Shown piece after piece: positions 40,714-50,657 of a DNA stretch of 64,000 nt. Origin of the DNA: Ruminococcus sp. (GTDB lineage: Bacteria > Bacillota > Clostridia > Oscillospirales > Ruminococcaceae); NCBI GenBank assembly GCA_017626015.1, contig JAGAJO010000003.1, positions 1 to 64,000 on the forward strand, in the 5' to 3' direction. The notes under the pieces were generated by a model. It saw only the letters and a program-made list of their open reading frames with translations, did no database searches and was not told the origin of the DNA. A program made the translations under genes and the position numbers. Numbering within the stretch: position 1 is the stretch's first letter; each line of letters starts with the position of its first letter.

Positions 40714-41004
40714 ATGGAAGAATTTCTGAGGAATTTTTTGGAGGACGAGGTAAACGGAGTTACATACGGCGAGCTGTGGAGCTTTGTAAGATCCGACTCT
40801 ATATGCAGGGGAACATATGAGGGACAGACTCACGTTATCATGAAAATATCGTCAAACCAGTTTATTATTTACAGACTCAGCATAGGCGTGGAAAACACAA
40901 AATGCCAGCCTGCGCTGATGACGGCAAAAAATTACTTGCTGAAGAAGATCAACAGCAGGGCGTATGAGCTTCAGCTTCCGGAGATTCAGAATATTTTAGA
41001 TTAG
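40714..41004 (+). CDS. Small hypothetical protein upstream of rarA
   Basis: 96 residues with a GGGAG site. The soluble protein has an acidic N-terminal helix, a middle rich in beta propensity (THVIMKISSNQFIIYRLSIG) and a basic helical end. No family is recognised. It lies 11 bp upstream of rarA in the same transcript, so a link with replication repair is possible but only by position. Confidence 0.65.
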   Translation: MEEFLRNFLEDEVNGVTYGELWSFVRSDSICRGTYEGQTHVIMKISSNQFIIYRLSIGVENTKCQPALMTAKNYLLKKINSRAYELQLPEIQNILD

Positions 41005-41015
41005 GAGTGTTGAAA

Positions 41016-42281
41016 ATGGGCGTGCCGCTTGCGGAAAGAATACGTCCCAGTACCTTGGACGATATAGTTGGACAGCCGCACCTTATGGGTAATGGCAAGC
41101 CGCTTCGCAGGATAATCGAAAGCGGCAAGATACCCAATATGATTTTTTATGGTCCGTCCGGGATAGGAAAAACTACCGTTGCACGTTTTATTGCCGAGCA
41201 TACCAATATGCATATGTACAAGCTCAACGGCACTAGTGCGTCTATTGCCGATATCAAGGCGATAATCGCCGAAACGGAAACCTTTGCCGGCTTTAACGGC
41301 ATTCTTTTGTATCTTGACGAGATCCAGTACCTCAATAAAAAACAGCAGCAGTCGCTTCTTGAGTATATTGAAAACGGAAAGATCACGCTGATATCCTCAA
41401 CTACGGAAAATCCTTATTTTTACGTTTACAACGCTATTATAAGCCGATCTACGGTGTTTGAGTTTAAGCCGCTTACCGCTGCCGAGGTGCTGCCCGCTGT
41501 AAAAAGAGCTTTTCAGATAATGGCGGACGAGCTTGGTTTAAAGCTGCGTCTGGAGAGCGGAGTGTGCGAATATATATCGAGAGGCTGCGGGGGGGACGTG
41601 CGTAAGTCTATCAATACTGTGGAGCTTTGTCTTTTGGCGGCAGACAACGACGGAGAATGCCTTACCGTGAAAATGGACAGTGTAAAACAGCTTACACAGC
41701 GCAGCAATATGCGTTATGACCGTGCCGGAGATGAGCATTACGATATTCTTTCCGCTTTGCAGAAATCCATTCGGGGGAGCGACGAGAACGCTGCTATCCA
41801 TTATGCGGCAAGGCTTATCGAAGCAGGAGACCTTATTTCTCTTTGCCGCAGACTGCTTGTTATCGCCAGCGAGGATGTTGGTCTTGCGTATCCTATGGCA
41901 GCGGTAATTACAAAGTCCTGTGTGGATTCAGCGCTGCAGCTGGGACTGCCGGAGGCAAGGATACCGTTGGCTGAGGCTGTGGTACTGCTTGCTACGGCGC
42001 CGAAGTCCAACAGCTCCTACCTTGCTATGGACGCCGCTCTTGCCGATATAAGGCACGGAGACGTGGGGGATTTCCCCAGACACCTACAGAACAAGCATTG
42101 TGACGGAGAGGGTGCAAAGGTAAAGGGACAGCATTATCTTTATCCCCACGATTTTCCCAATCACTGGGTCAAGCAGCAGTATCTTCCCGATAAACTTGCG
42201 GGCAAGGTGTACTATCAGTACGGGGAAAATAAAAATGAGCAGACCGCAAAAAATTATTGGTCTAAGATAAAAGGGGAGTAA
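41016..42281 (+). CDS. rarA: Replication-associated recombination protein A (RarA/MgsA AAA+ ATPase)
   Basis: 421 residues from the ATG at 41016 with AGGAG 8 nt upstream. PLAERIRPSTLDDIVGQPHL is the classic opening; Walker A is GPSGIGKTT, Walker B is LLYLDEIQYL, and the sensor segment SSTTENPYF follows. The C-terminal tetramerisation part has GHVGDFPRHLQ-type and YPHDFPNHWVKQQYLP segments. It acts at stalled replication forks. It is followed 2 bp later by the M50/TPR gene. Confidence 0.96.
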   Translation: MGVPLAERIRPSTLDDIVGQPHLMGNGKPLRRIIESGKIPNMIFYGPSGIGKTTVARFIAEHTNMHMYKLNGTSASIADIKAIIAETETFAGFNGILLYLDEIQYLNKKQQQSLLEYIENGKITLISSTTENPYFYVYNAIISRSTVFEFKPLTAAEVLPAVKRAFQIMADELGLKLRLESGVCEYISRGCGGDVRKSINTVELCLLAADNDGECLTVKMDSVKQLTQRSNMRYDRAGDEHYDILSALQKSIRGSDENAAIHYAARLIEAGDLISLCRRLLVIASEDVGLAYPMAAVITKSCVDSALQLGLPEARIPLAEAVVLLATAPKSNSSYLAMDAALADIRHGDVGDFPRHLQNKHCDGEGAKVKGQHYLYPHDFPNHWVKQQYLPDKLAGKVYYQYGENKNEQTAKNYWSKIKGE

Positions 42282-42283
42282 TT

Positions 42284-43426
42284 ATGAAAAAGAACAGCAA
42301 AAAGAAAGATCCCCCCTCCCTGGGGAATATAATAATGATAGGCTTTGGCGCAGTAACAGGATTTGTTATAGCCATGGTGACCGACATAAACGGAGACGAC
42401 GGAGGGATATCACTTTTACGGTTGATGTCGGCAATCGCTGTATTTTTGCTTTCGGTTTTATTCGGGCTTATGATCCACGAGGCAGGACATCTGGTGTGCG
42501 GACTTAAAACGGGCTATGAGTTTGTTTCATTCAGGGTAGGCTCCTTTACCCTCGTAAAGGAAAACGGAAGGCTTGTAAGACGGAAATTTACCATAGCAGG
42601 CACGGGCGGACAATGCGTTATGACCCACGAGCTTGTGAATGATCCTGAAAATGTGCCATATTTCTGGTATCACTTCGGGGGAGGATTTTTCAATTTACTG
42701 TGCGCCGTTTCAGGTCTTGCATTGTTTTTTATCACTTCCGACAATACTGCGCGAATGCTCATGGCTATATTTGCAGCGGTGTCTTTAATGCTTGCTTTAA
42801 TGAATTTGATACCTATAAAGGCAATGGGCGTCCCAAACGACGGATATAATATCTATCTTCTGCACAAATCTCCCAAAAACAGAAAGATGATCTTGAACAA
42901 TATAGCTGCCAACGGTTTGCAGTACAAGGGCAGCAGGCTTAAAGATATGCCGGAAGAGCTTTTCTCCGATGCTGACCCTGACGGCGGAATTTACGAAACT
43001 GCGCAGGCTCTGCTTTGCGCCAACAGAGAGCTTGACAGACATAATTTTGAAAGCGCCAAGGAAATATACGAGCGTGTATTGAAAAATCCCGATCTGGTGG
43101 GTATTTACAAAAATGAGTGCAACTGCGAGCTGATGTTTACAGATATCGTTACGGGAGAAAGCAAGGAAAAGATCCTTGAAAATTACGATAAGGATATGCA
43201 GACCTACATAAAGCAGACGGAGAAGACCTATATAACGAGGAAACGTCTGATGTACGCTTACTATCTCATAACCGAAAGGGATAACGATAAGGCTGAGGCT
43301 GAATACCAGGCGGCTCTTAAAATGAAGGACACCTATCCGTGTAAGGGCGAGTACGATTCTGAAATGGAGATCATTGAATTTGTAAAAGAAAATTACGGAG
43401 ACGGCTCCTCGCAGCTGTCACAATAA
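42284..43426 (+). CDS. M50-type membrane metalloprotease with a C-terminal TPR-like domain
   Basis: 380 residues with a GGGGAG site. Residues about 14-32 and 48-70 are transmembrane; the second holds HEAGH (65-69), the zinc motif of site-2 proteases. Two more hydrophobic segments follow (about 130-180), then N-L-I-P...PNDG, which gives the second half of the M50 active site. From about 200 on the protein is soluble and helical, with TPR-like repeats (FESAKEIYERVL, then NDKAEAEYQAALKM). M50 enzymes cleave regulators such as anti-sigma factors within the membrane. The substrate here is unknown. It overlaps in transcription with rarA. Confidence 0.82.
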   Translation: MKKNSKKKDPPSLGNIIMIGFGAVTGFVIAMVTDINGDDGGISLLRLMSAIAVFLLSVLFGLMIHEAGHLVCGLKTGYEFVSFRVGSFTLVKENGRLVRRKFTIAGTGGQCVMTHELVNDPENVPYFWYHFGGGFFNLLCAVSGLALFFITSDNTARMLMAIFAAVSLMLALMNLIPIKAMGVPNDGYNIYLLHKSPKNRKMILNNIAANGLQYKGSRLKDMPEELFSDADPDGGIYETAQALLCANRELDRHNFESAKEIYERVLKNPDLVGIYKNECNCELMFTDIVTGESKEKILENYDKDMQTYIKQTEKTYITRKRLMYAYYLITERDNDKAEAEYQAALKMKDTYPCKGEYDSEMEIIEFVKENYGDGSSQLSQ

Positions 43427-43464
43427 AAACCGCCTGTCCGGCGTATTGTCGGGCAGACGGTTTT
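43427..43464. terminator. Bidirectional terminator
   Basis: AACCGCCTGTCCG / CGGGCAGACGGTT stem. TTTT follows on the plus strand and TTTTTATTG on the minus strand, between the M50 gene and yebC. Confidence 0.85.
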
Positions 43465-43483
43465 GCAATTATAAGCCAATGAT

Positions 43484-44227
43484 CTATTCTTCTTCCTCAA
43501 CTGGCATATTCTCCCAGTTGTGATAAACGTTCTGAACATCATCGTTATCCTCAAGGTGTTCAAGGAGCAGGCTCATTTTCCTGATGGCTTCCTCGTCCTC
43601 GATGGAAGTGTAGTTTGACGGGATCTTTTCAGCCTCTGCGGAAAGTACCTTGTAGCCCATTCCCTCGAGAGCTTCTCTTACTGCGGAAACGTTGTTTGGT
43701 CCGCAGGATATTTCGATAACGTCATCTTCGATATTGAAATCGTCCGCACCTGCTTCAAAGCAGTCCTCCATGATCTTATCCTCGTCGGCGCCGTTGTTTT
43801 CAATGACCACGGTTCCCACGTCTGAGAACATAAAGGATACGCAGCCGGTAGTACCCATGTTTCCTCCGAATTTATCAAAATAGTGGCGAATGTCGCCGGC
43901 GGTCCTGTTTTTGTTGTCTGTAAGACATTCAACGATAACGGCAACTCCGCTGGGACCGTAGCCCTCGTAAACCATTGACTCGTAGTTGTTTTTATCTCCG
44001 TCGCCTGCGGCCTTCTTGATGATCCTGTCAATGTTGTCGTTGGGGACGTTGTTTGCCTTTGCCTTGGCAATAAGGTCCCTCAGCTTTGCGTTGCCTGCGG
44101 GATCTGCTCCGCCCTGCTTGACGACTACTGCGATCTCACGTCCGATCTTTGTAAAGATCTTGGCTCTTGCGGCGTCGGTCGCACCCTTTTTTCTTTTAAT
44201 GTTTTCCCATTTTGAATGTCCTGACAT
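43484..44227 (-). CDS. yebC: YebC/PmpR-family transcription or translation factor
   Basis: 247 residues from the ATG at 44227, with AAGGAG 9 nt upstream. MSGHSKWENIKRKKGATDAARAKIFTK is the unmistakable opening; NVPNDNIDRIIKKAAG, YEGYGPSGVAVIVECLTDN and the acidic tail follow. Family members bind DNA as regulators, and recent work links several to relief of ribosome stalling. It is last in the obgE-mrnC-yebC operon. Confidence 0.96.
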   Translation of the reverse strand: MSGHSKWENIKRKKGATDAARAKIFTKIGREIAVVVKQGGADPAGNAKLRDLIAKAKANNVPNDNIDRIIKKAAGDGDKNNYESMVYEGYGPSGVAVIVECLTDNKNRTAGDIRHYFDKFGGNMGTTGCVSFMFSDVGTVVIENNGADEDKIMEDCFEAGADDFNIEDDVIEISCGPNNVSAVREALEGMGYKVLSAEAEKIPSNYTSIEDEEAIRKMSLLLEHLEDNDDVQNVYHNWENMPVEEEE

Positions 44228-44267
44228 TGTATTCACTCCTTAATTAATTGTCGTATATCAAGACGGC

Positions 44268-44645
44268 TTAACCGTCGCTTATGTTTATGTTCCAGCATAT
44301 CTCAAACAGCTCGTCGATCCTTTCAAGCTCTGCGGTAAGGTAGAGATATCCGAACAAACATTCCAATCCTGTGGCGTTTCTGTATTCGGAAACGGTAGAA
44401 TGCTTCGGCGCATTGACCTTGGCGTTTCTGCCCCGCTTGAAAACCTCCGTTTCCCGCTCAGACAGTATTTTTTCTGACAGCAGCCTGACTGCGCACTGCG
44501 ACTGATATTCGGCACATACCCTTTCCACTGCCAGCTTGTGCAGAGCGTTGGCGGGCATATTGTGAGCAAGCACGAGCCGCTCCCGCACCCTTTGCTCATA
44601 AACGGAATCGCCCAGAAAAGCCAGCGTAAGCGGAGAGTACTGCAT
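44268..44645 (-). CDS. mrnC: Mini-ribonuclease 3
   Basis: 125 residues if started at the ATG at 44645. YSPLTLAFLGDSVYEQRVRERL, LHKLAVERVCAEYQ and FKRGRNAKVNAPKHSTVSEYRNATGLECLFGYLYL match Mini-III, an RNase III core without the RNA-binding domain that trims 23S rRNA. The frame continues 10 more codons upstream to near a GGAGG site at 44683-44687. An ACG at 44675 lies 7 nt from that site, and no ATG, GTG or TTG exists there. The true start may therefore be non-canonical and the protein about 135 residues. It lies between obgE and yebC. Confidence 0.9.
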   Translation of the reverse strand: MQYSPLTLAFLGDSVYEQRVRERLVLAHNMPANALHKLAVERVCAEYQSQCAVRLLSEKILSERETEVFKRGRNAKVNAPKHSTVSEYRNATGLECLFGYLYLTAELERIDELFEICWNINISDG

Positions 44646-44686
44646 TGCGTCATGTTCCGTAAGCTTTATTTCCGTAGCGATCCCTC

Positions 44687-45967
<1,281 letters not shown>

Positions 45968-45978
45968 TCAACCTCCTG

Positions 45979-46614
45979 TTATTTGAATTTATGATCGTTG
46001 TATTTCCCGTACTTGTCCTGCGCCGTAAAACGGTCGATCTCGTCTGCCATATACTGCTGCTCCATTTGAGGAGCGCTTGCAGCGGGAGCAAATATATAAT
46101 TCTTTGGTTTACTGTTAACTTTTAATCCAATTAAAATAAGTATAAAAGACCAGAATCCTCCTGCTGTGTAAATGAAATACCAACCCATAGGTCTGTCAAT
46201 TCCTCTCAGTTGCTTTTCCGCCTCACGTTCGTCGCAGTTAAGTTGATAAACAGGGAAAATTTCGCCGTTTTCTTTGGCAAAGAAGCTGAGCTCTACATCG
46301 TGCCGTCCGGTGTACTTCTTGAAGCCCTCATAATAGGATCTCGAGCTGACGTATTTAAGATCGATATTGTGTTCGGCGTTTGTAATATATACATAATAGT
46401 ACCGTTTTTTATGCGAACGATTTTGTGAACGGAATGTATCGCTTTCCATTTTTACGAACACCGAGCAGTTATCGTAATTATCCACAAATGTGACTTCCTG
46501 ATAACCCGTGATCCATTTGAAAACAAACAGCGCCGCAACGATAATTGCCATGGCTATGCCTGCTTTAAGAAAGTTATTTACCGGATAAAAGCTTATTTTC
46601 ATAGCTTTGCTCAT
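45979..46614 (-). CDS. Two-helix membrane protein, paralog 1 of a tandem triplet
   Basis: 211 residues from the ATG at 46614, with a GAGGGA site 7 nt upstream. There is one transmembrane helix near the N-terminus (about 18-36), an extracytoplasmic beta-rich domain that starts GYQEVTFVDNYDNCSV and has a conserved Cys in YQLNCDEREAE, and a second helix (about 148-168). The cytoplasmic tail ends in EIDRFTAQDKYGKYNDH. The two following upstream genes are paralogs with the same layout and tail. Family function is unknown. Last of the triplet and 14 bp upstream of obgE, it may be read together with obgE. Confidence 0.75.
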   Translation of the reverse strand: MSKAMKISFYPVNNFLKAGIAMAIIVAALFVFKWITGYQEVTFVDNYDNCSVFVKMESDTFRSQNRSHKKRYYYVYITNAEHNIDLKYVSSRSYYEGFKKYTGRHDVELSFFAKENGEIFPVYQLNCDEREAEKQLRGIDRPMGWYFIYTAGGFWSFILILIGLKVNSKPKNYIFAPAASAPQMEQQYMADEIDRFTAQDKYGKYNDHKFK

Positions 46615-46678
46615 AATTATTCCCTCATATAAACAATAATACAATAGATCTGTGCCGGTTTACAGATGACACCTTATA

Positions 46679-47305
46679 TCAACGATTTCTGTATTTTCCG
46701 TACTTATCCTGCGCCATAAGCCTGTCAAATTCGGCAGTCAGATCCTGATTCTCCTTGGACGGTGTGGCGGCAATAGGTGAATTTGCATAGTTTGCCGAAG
46801 TTTTATTAGCCTTCAATCCCATGGAGATCAGAGAGAACGATATAATTATTCCTATGCCATAAAGCATATACCATGCGATCGGCGGATTTGCTCCACGCCA
46901 CTCACGCTCCGCTTCCTTTTCGTCGCAGCCGAGTCTGTGTACGGGAAAAATGACGTTGTCCTCCGTTTTGAAGAACGACAGCTTTACATCATCTTTATTA
47001 TCATACTTAAGGAATCCTTTATAATAGGATTTTGAGCATTGGGAATGAAAATCAATGTTATGCTCTCTGTTTGTAACTGTAACGTGATAACTCCGTCTTG
47101 TTCTTCTGCGCTTTCTTGAACGATACCGGTGTGTCTCTGTTCTGACAGATACAGAGCAGTTGTCATAATTATCAACAAATGTTACTTTTTCATACCCTGT
47201 TATGCTTTTGAGAATAAAAAGTCCCGATGTAAGCACAAGAATAACAATACCTATGCAAAGAAATTTCTTTGCAAAATCAGAATTTATTTTTATAGCTTCA
47301 GTCAT
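46679..47305 (-). CDS. Two-helix membrane protein, paralog 2 of a tandem triplet
   Basis: 208 residues from the ATG at 47305, preceded by the same GAGGGAACAATT leader as its neighbours. The layout is as in paralog 1: helix, domain with GYEKVTFVDNYDNCSV and HRLGCDEKEAEREWRG, helix, and a tail ending LTAEFDRLMAQDKYGKYRNR. It is closest to paralog 3. The conserved domain with two Cys may form a disulfide outside the cell. Function unknown. Confidence 0.75.
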   Translation of the reverse strand: MTEAIKINSDFAKKFLCIGIVILVLTSGLFILKSITGYEKVTFVDNYDNCSVSVRTETHRYRSRKRRRTRRSYHVTVTNREHNIDFHSQCSKSYYKGFLKYDNKDDVKLSFFKTEDNVIFPVHRLGCDEKEAEREWRGANPPIAWYMLYGIGIIISFSLISMGLKANKTSANYANSPIAATPSKENQDLTAEFDRLMAQDKYGKYRNR

Positions 47306-47379
47306 AATTGTTCCCTCATATTTTTTAAAACGATACCCTGTACTAATGCGTCCGACTGTTATCAAGTCAATATCTTATA

Positions 47380-48015
47380 TCAATGTTTTCCGAATTTTCC
47401 TTGCTTATCCTGGGCTATAATTCTGTCAAATTCGGCAGTCAGATCCCGTTTGCCTATGGGCGGAGAGGCAGGCGGTATATCGGCATAGTTTTTCGATTTA
47501 AAAGTAGACTTCAGACTTATTCCGATCAGAATAAAACCTGAAAAAAATCCTATTGCATAAAACAGATGCCATGAGGTCGGCGGATTGGCTTCACGCCACT
47601 CACGCTCTGCCTCTTTTTTGCCGCAGCCAAATTCGTATACGGGGAAAATGACGTTGTCCTCCGTTTTGTAGAACGTCAGCTTTACATCATCCCTTTTATT
47701 ATACGCAAGGAATTTATTATAATAGGATTTTGTGCATTTGCACTGAAAATCTATGTTATGCTCGCTGTTTGTTACCGTAACGTAATAATTATAATGTAGC
47801 CCTCCATGCCGGCGTCTTCTGGATGGGTTGGCTCTGTAGTAGGACTCTTTTTTGGTAGTTACCGAACAGTTATCATAATTATGAAAAAAAGTTACTTTTT
47901 CATATCCCGTTGCGTCTTTAAAAATAAAAATTACCAATGTGATCAAAAAGATAATAACACCTATATCCATAAAAATCTTTGCAAGTTTAGCATTTATTTT
48001 TATTTCGACATTCAT
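47380..48015 (-). CDS. Two-helix membrane protein, paralog 3 of a tandem triplet
   Basis: 211 residues, first gene of the triplet in transcription order; GAGGGG lies 7 nt before the ATG. Features repeat those of paralogs 1 and 2: GYEKVTFFHNYDNCSV, YEFGCGKKEAEREWREANPP and a tail with LTAEFDRIIAQDKQGKFGKH. An Arg-rich loop (NPSRRRRHGG) is unique. It follows the rpmA terminator; no clear promoter precedes it. Function unknown. Confidence 0.75.
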   Translation of the reverse strand: MNVEIKINAKLAKIFMDIGVIIFLITLVIFIFKDATGYEKVTFFHNYDNCSVTTKKESYYRANPSRRRRHGGLHYNYYVTVTNSEHNIDFQCKCTKSYYNKFLAYNKRDDVKLTFYKTEDNVIFPVYEFGCGKKEAEREWREANPPTSWHLFYAIGFFSGFILIGISLKSTFKSKNYADIPPASPPIGKRDLTAEFDRIIAQDKQGKFGKH

Positions 48016-48062
48016 AATTGTCCCCTCATAATTTATTTTTTATCAAACAATACCCCATTAAC

Positions 48063-48092
48063 AAAAAACCCCAAGCCGAAGAAGGCTCAGGG
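48063..48092 (-). terminator. Terminator of rplU-prp-rpmA
   Basis: CCCTGAGCC / GGCTTGGGG stem with G-U pairs, followed on the minus strand by TTTTTT. Confidence 0.85.
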
Positions 48093-48107
48093 TCATATGC
48101 TGCAAAA

Positions 48108-48389
48108 TCAAGCCTGTGGATAAACCGAAACCTTCTTGCGGTCCTTACCAAGCCTTTCAAATCTTACAACGCCGTCGCTTGTAGCGAAAAGTGTGTCGTC
48201 AGAACCACGCTTAACGTTCTCGCCCGGGTGAATATGTGTTCCTCTCTGACGAACAAGAATGTTTCCGGCAAGTACGAACTGACCGTCCGCTCTCTTTACG
48301 CCAAGTCTCTTGGACTCAGAGTCACGTCCGTTCTTTGTGGAACCCATACCTTTCTTATGTGCAAAAAACTGCATGGAAATCTTTATCAT
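48108..48389 (-). CDS. rpmA: 50S ribosomal protein L27 with a cleavable N-terminal extension
   Basis: 93 residues. The core [20 protein letters not shown] is typical L27. It is preceded by an extension ending MQFFA, which fits the Firmicutes motif cut by the Prp protease to expose the mature N-terminus used at the peptidyl-transferase centre. The Prp gene is immediately upstream. Last gene of the L21-Prp-L27 operon. Confidence 0.97.
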   Translation of the reverse strand: MIKISMQFFAHKKGMGSTKNGRDSESKRLGVKRADGQFVLAGNILVRQRGTHIHPGENVKRGSDDTLFATSDGVVRFERLGKDRKKVSVYPQA

Positions 48390-48423
48390 ATCAATTACAC
48401 CTCCATAATGTAATTTCTCAGAG

Positions 48424-48744
48424 CTAAACGCTGTTAACTCTTACCTTGATACGCCCCGGAAATTCGTCGCAGAGAAAATACAGGTGCGTCAGCAGTCCCA
48501 GAAGGATCCTGTCGCCGTCTCCCTTTCCGTCATTTCGGAGCTTTAGCATAATTTCATTTTCCTCCGCCGAAACCTTGGCATCTATTCCGAAAGCCTCGGT
48601 AACGGTATTTGCCGCCATCATAACGGCTGATGAAACGCTTGCGCAGCAAACGTCCCGTCCGTAGTCCGCCATACCCGCATGACCCGTAATACGGAAGCCT
48701 TTAAGGGTATTGTCCGGATCCTTGAAAAAATCTGCAATTATCAT
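48424..48744 (-). CDS. prp: Ribosomal-processing cysteine protease Prp (YsxB)
   Basis: 106 residues. The catalytic pair is His22 (TGHAG) and Cys34 ([11 protein letters not shown]), with a second Cys at 33. The family is a small alpha/beta protease that removes the N-terminal extension of L27. It overlaps rplU by 1 bp and precedes rpmA, the standard order. Confidence 0.94.
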   Translation of the reverse strand: MIIADFFKDPDNTLKGFRITGHAGMADYGRDVCCASVSSAVMMAANTVTEAFGIDAKVSAEENEIMLKLRNDGKGDGDRILLGLLTHLYFLCDEFPGRIKVRVNSV

Positions 48745-49055
48745 TAAGCGTTGATAGCTTCGATAACTACCTTAGTGTAAGGCTGTCTGTGACCGATCTT
48801 GGTCTTTTCACCCTTCTTAGGCTTGTAGGTGAAAACGGAGATCTTCTTAGCCTTGCCGTTCTTGATCACCTTAGCGGATACTGTTGCACCTTCAACGTAG
48901 GGAGCGCCTACCTTGATACCATCGTCAGTGCCGACTGCCATGACCTTGTCAAAGGTTACAGACTCGTCTGCCTGGGCAGCTAGCTTCTCGATGAATACCT
49001 CGTCTCCTGCCTTGACCTGATACTGCTTTCCGCCTGTTTCAATTACTGCGTACAT
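48744..49055 (-). CDS. rplU: 50S ribosomal protein L21
   Basis: 103 residues from the ATG at 49055. [20 protein letters not shown] is the standard opening; [24 protein letters not shown] ends it. An upstream in-frame stretch of 26 codons lies in the leader and is not part of the protein. First gene of the operon with prp and rpmA. A leader of about 85 nt separates it from its promoter and may hold an L21-type regulatory structure. Confidence 0.97.
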   Translation of the reverse strand: MYAVIETGGKQYQVKAGDEVFIEKLAAQADESVTFDKVMAVGTDDGIKVGAPYVEGATVSAKVIKNGKAKKISVFTYKPKKGEKTKIGHRQPYTKVVIEAINA

Positions 49056-49144
49056 TATATATGCACCTGCCTTTATAAAGAACTCGCTGCGTACGGCGAC
49101 GGACATACTCCGCTCTTGAAGAACCGTAAACATGCGGCTTAATT

Positions 49145-49173
49145 ATCATAACATATTTTAATGAAAAAGTCAA
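49145..49173 (-). promoter_or_regulatory. Promoter of rplU-prp-rpmA
   Basis: TTGACT (complement of 49168-49173), 17 bp spacer, TATGAT (complement of 49145-49150). The leader 49056-49138 is a candidate L21 leader. Confidence 0.75.
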
Positions 49174-49246
49174 GAATACTGAAAAGATTAACAAAAGTTT
49201 TACATTTTGCTTCCTGCTGACGGCAGACACGGGGAGTTATACGCTC

Positions 49247-50614
49247 TCATATCTCCTTAAAAGCCTCTTTAATGGATCTGACTCCTACTATATTTATCGA
49301 ATATTTTCCGGTATCGATGGTCTTAAGGGCATGAGCGGGCATTATGCATTTGTCAAATCCCATGCGCTGAGCCTCGGCAATGCGCTGTTCTGCGTGGGAG
49401 ACCGTTCTCAGTTCTCCTCCGAGACCTATTTCTCCGAATGCAATGGTCTTATCGCTTACTACCTTGTCGGTAAGGCTTGAATACAAAGCGAGAGCCACAG
49501 ACAGGTCGGCGGCGGTATCGTCCAGCTTAAGTCCTCCGACAATGTTGATATACACGTCCAGACCTCCGAAAAAGTACCCGAGACGTTTTTCAAGCACTGC
49601 AATTATAATAGCCATACGGTAATAGTCAAGCCCGGTAGCAGTTCTCCTTGGTGCTGAAAAGCTGCTCTTTGAGACAAGCGCCTGCACCTCTGCCATGATA
49701 GGACGTGTTCCTTCCATTATGCAGGCAACGCATGACCCGGAGACGTCGGTAGGTCTGCCCTCAAGCATAAGCATAGACGGGTTATCCACCTCGATAAGTC
49801 CCGAATCAGCCATTTCAAAAACGCCTATCTCGTTTGTTGAGCCGAAACGGTTTTTGACTGCCCTGAGAATACGGTAGGTGAGGTTTCGCTGCCCCTCAAA
49901 ATACAGCACGCAGTCCACGATATGCTCCATTACCTTAGGACCTGCGATAGCCCCGTCCTTGTTGACGTGGCCTACTATAAACATAGGGATCTCCTCTGAT
50001 TTTGCCGTACGCATAAAAAGGTTTGTGCATTCCCTTACCTGAGTAATTGAACCCTGCGCCGAGCTAAGCTCCGATATGCTCATAGTCTGTATCGAGTCGA
50101 TGATAACGATCTCAGGCTTTTCCTTGACTATGGCTGCGCAAATTCTTTCGCAGTCGTTTTCCGCCAGAAGATAAAGATTTTCGCTGTTTACACCCAGACG
50201 GTTGGCTCGCAGCTTTATCTGCCTTATAGATTCCTCTCCCGATACATACAGGATAGTATGTTCGTTTCCCATTGTCTCACATATCTGCAAAAGCATGGTG
50301 GATTTTCCTATACCCGGTTCTCCGCCCAGCAGGACAAGAGATCCTTTTACCAGACCGCCGCCCAGCACCCTGTCAAGCTCTGTAAGACCTGTGGAGTAGC
50401 GCACCTCGTCATAGCTTGCGTCTACGTCCTCCACATTTATTATGCTGTCTGAAATGTCCTTTATAGAGCCGGCTCTTGATCTTGATGAGCTTTTAACGGC
50501 GATCTCGACCTCCTCTAATGTGTTCCATTCCCCGCAGCTTGGACATTTTCCGTTCCATTTGCTTGTTTCGTAGCCGCAGCTGCTGCATATATATGAGTTT
50601 TTTACTTTTGCCAT
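49247..50614 (-). CDS. radA: DNA repair protein RadA
   Basis: 455 residues. An N-terminal zinc finger (CSSCGYETSKWNGKCPSCGEW), a RecA-like ATPase with Walker A GGEPGIGKST, the RadA signature KNRFGS and a C-terminal Lon-like domain (about 300-455) are all present. It works as a branch-migration helicase in recombination. It lies 44 bp downstream of a GNAT gene on the same strand. Confidence 0.97.
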   Translation of the reverse strand: MAKVKNSYICSSCGYETSKWNGKCPSCGEWNTLEEVEIAVKSSSRSRAGSIKDISDSIINVEDVDASYDEVRYSTGLTELDRVLGGGLVKGSLVLLGGEPGIGKSTMLLQICETMGNEHTILYVSGEESIRQIKLRANRLGVNSENLYLLAENDCERICAAIVKEKPEIVIIDSIQTMSISELSSAQGSITQVRECTNLFMRTAKSEEIPMFIVGHVNKDGAIAGPKVMEHIVDCVLYFEGQRNLTYRILRAVKNRFGSTNEIGVFEMADSGLIEVDNPSMLMLEGRPTDVSGSCVACIMEGTRPIMAEVQALVSKSSFSAPRRTATGLDYYRMAIIIAVLEKRLGYFFGGLDVYINIVGGLKLDDTAADLSVALALYSSLTDKVVSDKTIAFGEIGLGGELRTVSHAEQRIAEAQRMGFDKCIMPAHALKTIDTGKYSINIVGVRSIKEAFKEI

Positions 50615-50657
50615 AATTCATTTCTCCGTTTTCATTCACCGGGATACTCCTCAGCAA

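Noticed and set aside
44285-44653. 122-codon minus-strand frame overlapping mrnC
   Set aside because: It is in another frame of the Mini-III coding sequence, which has clear family motifs.
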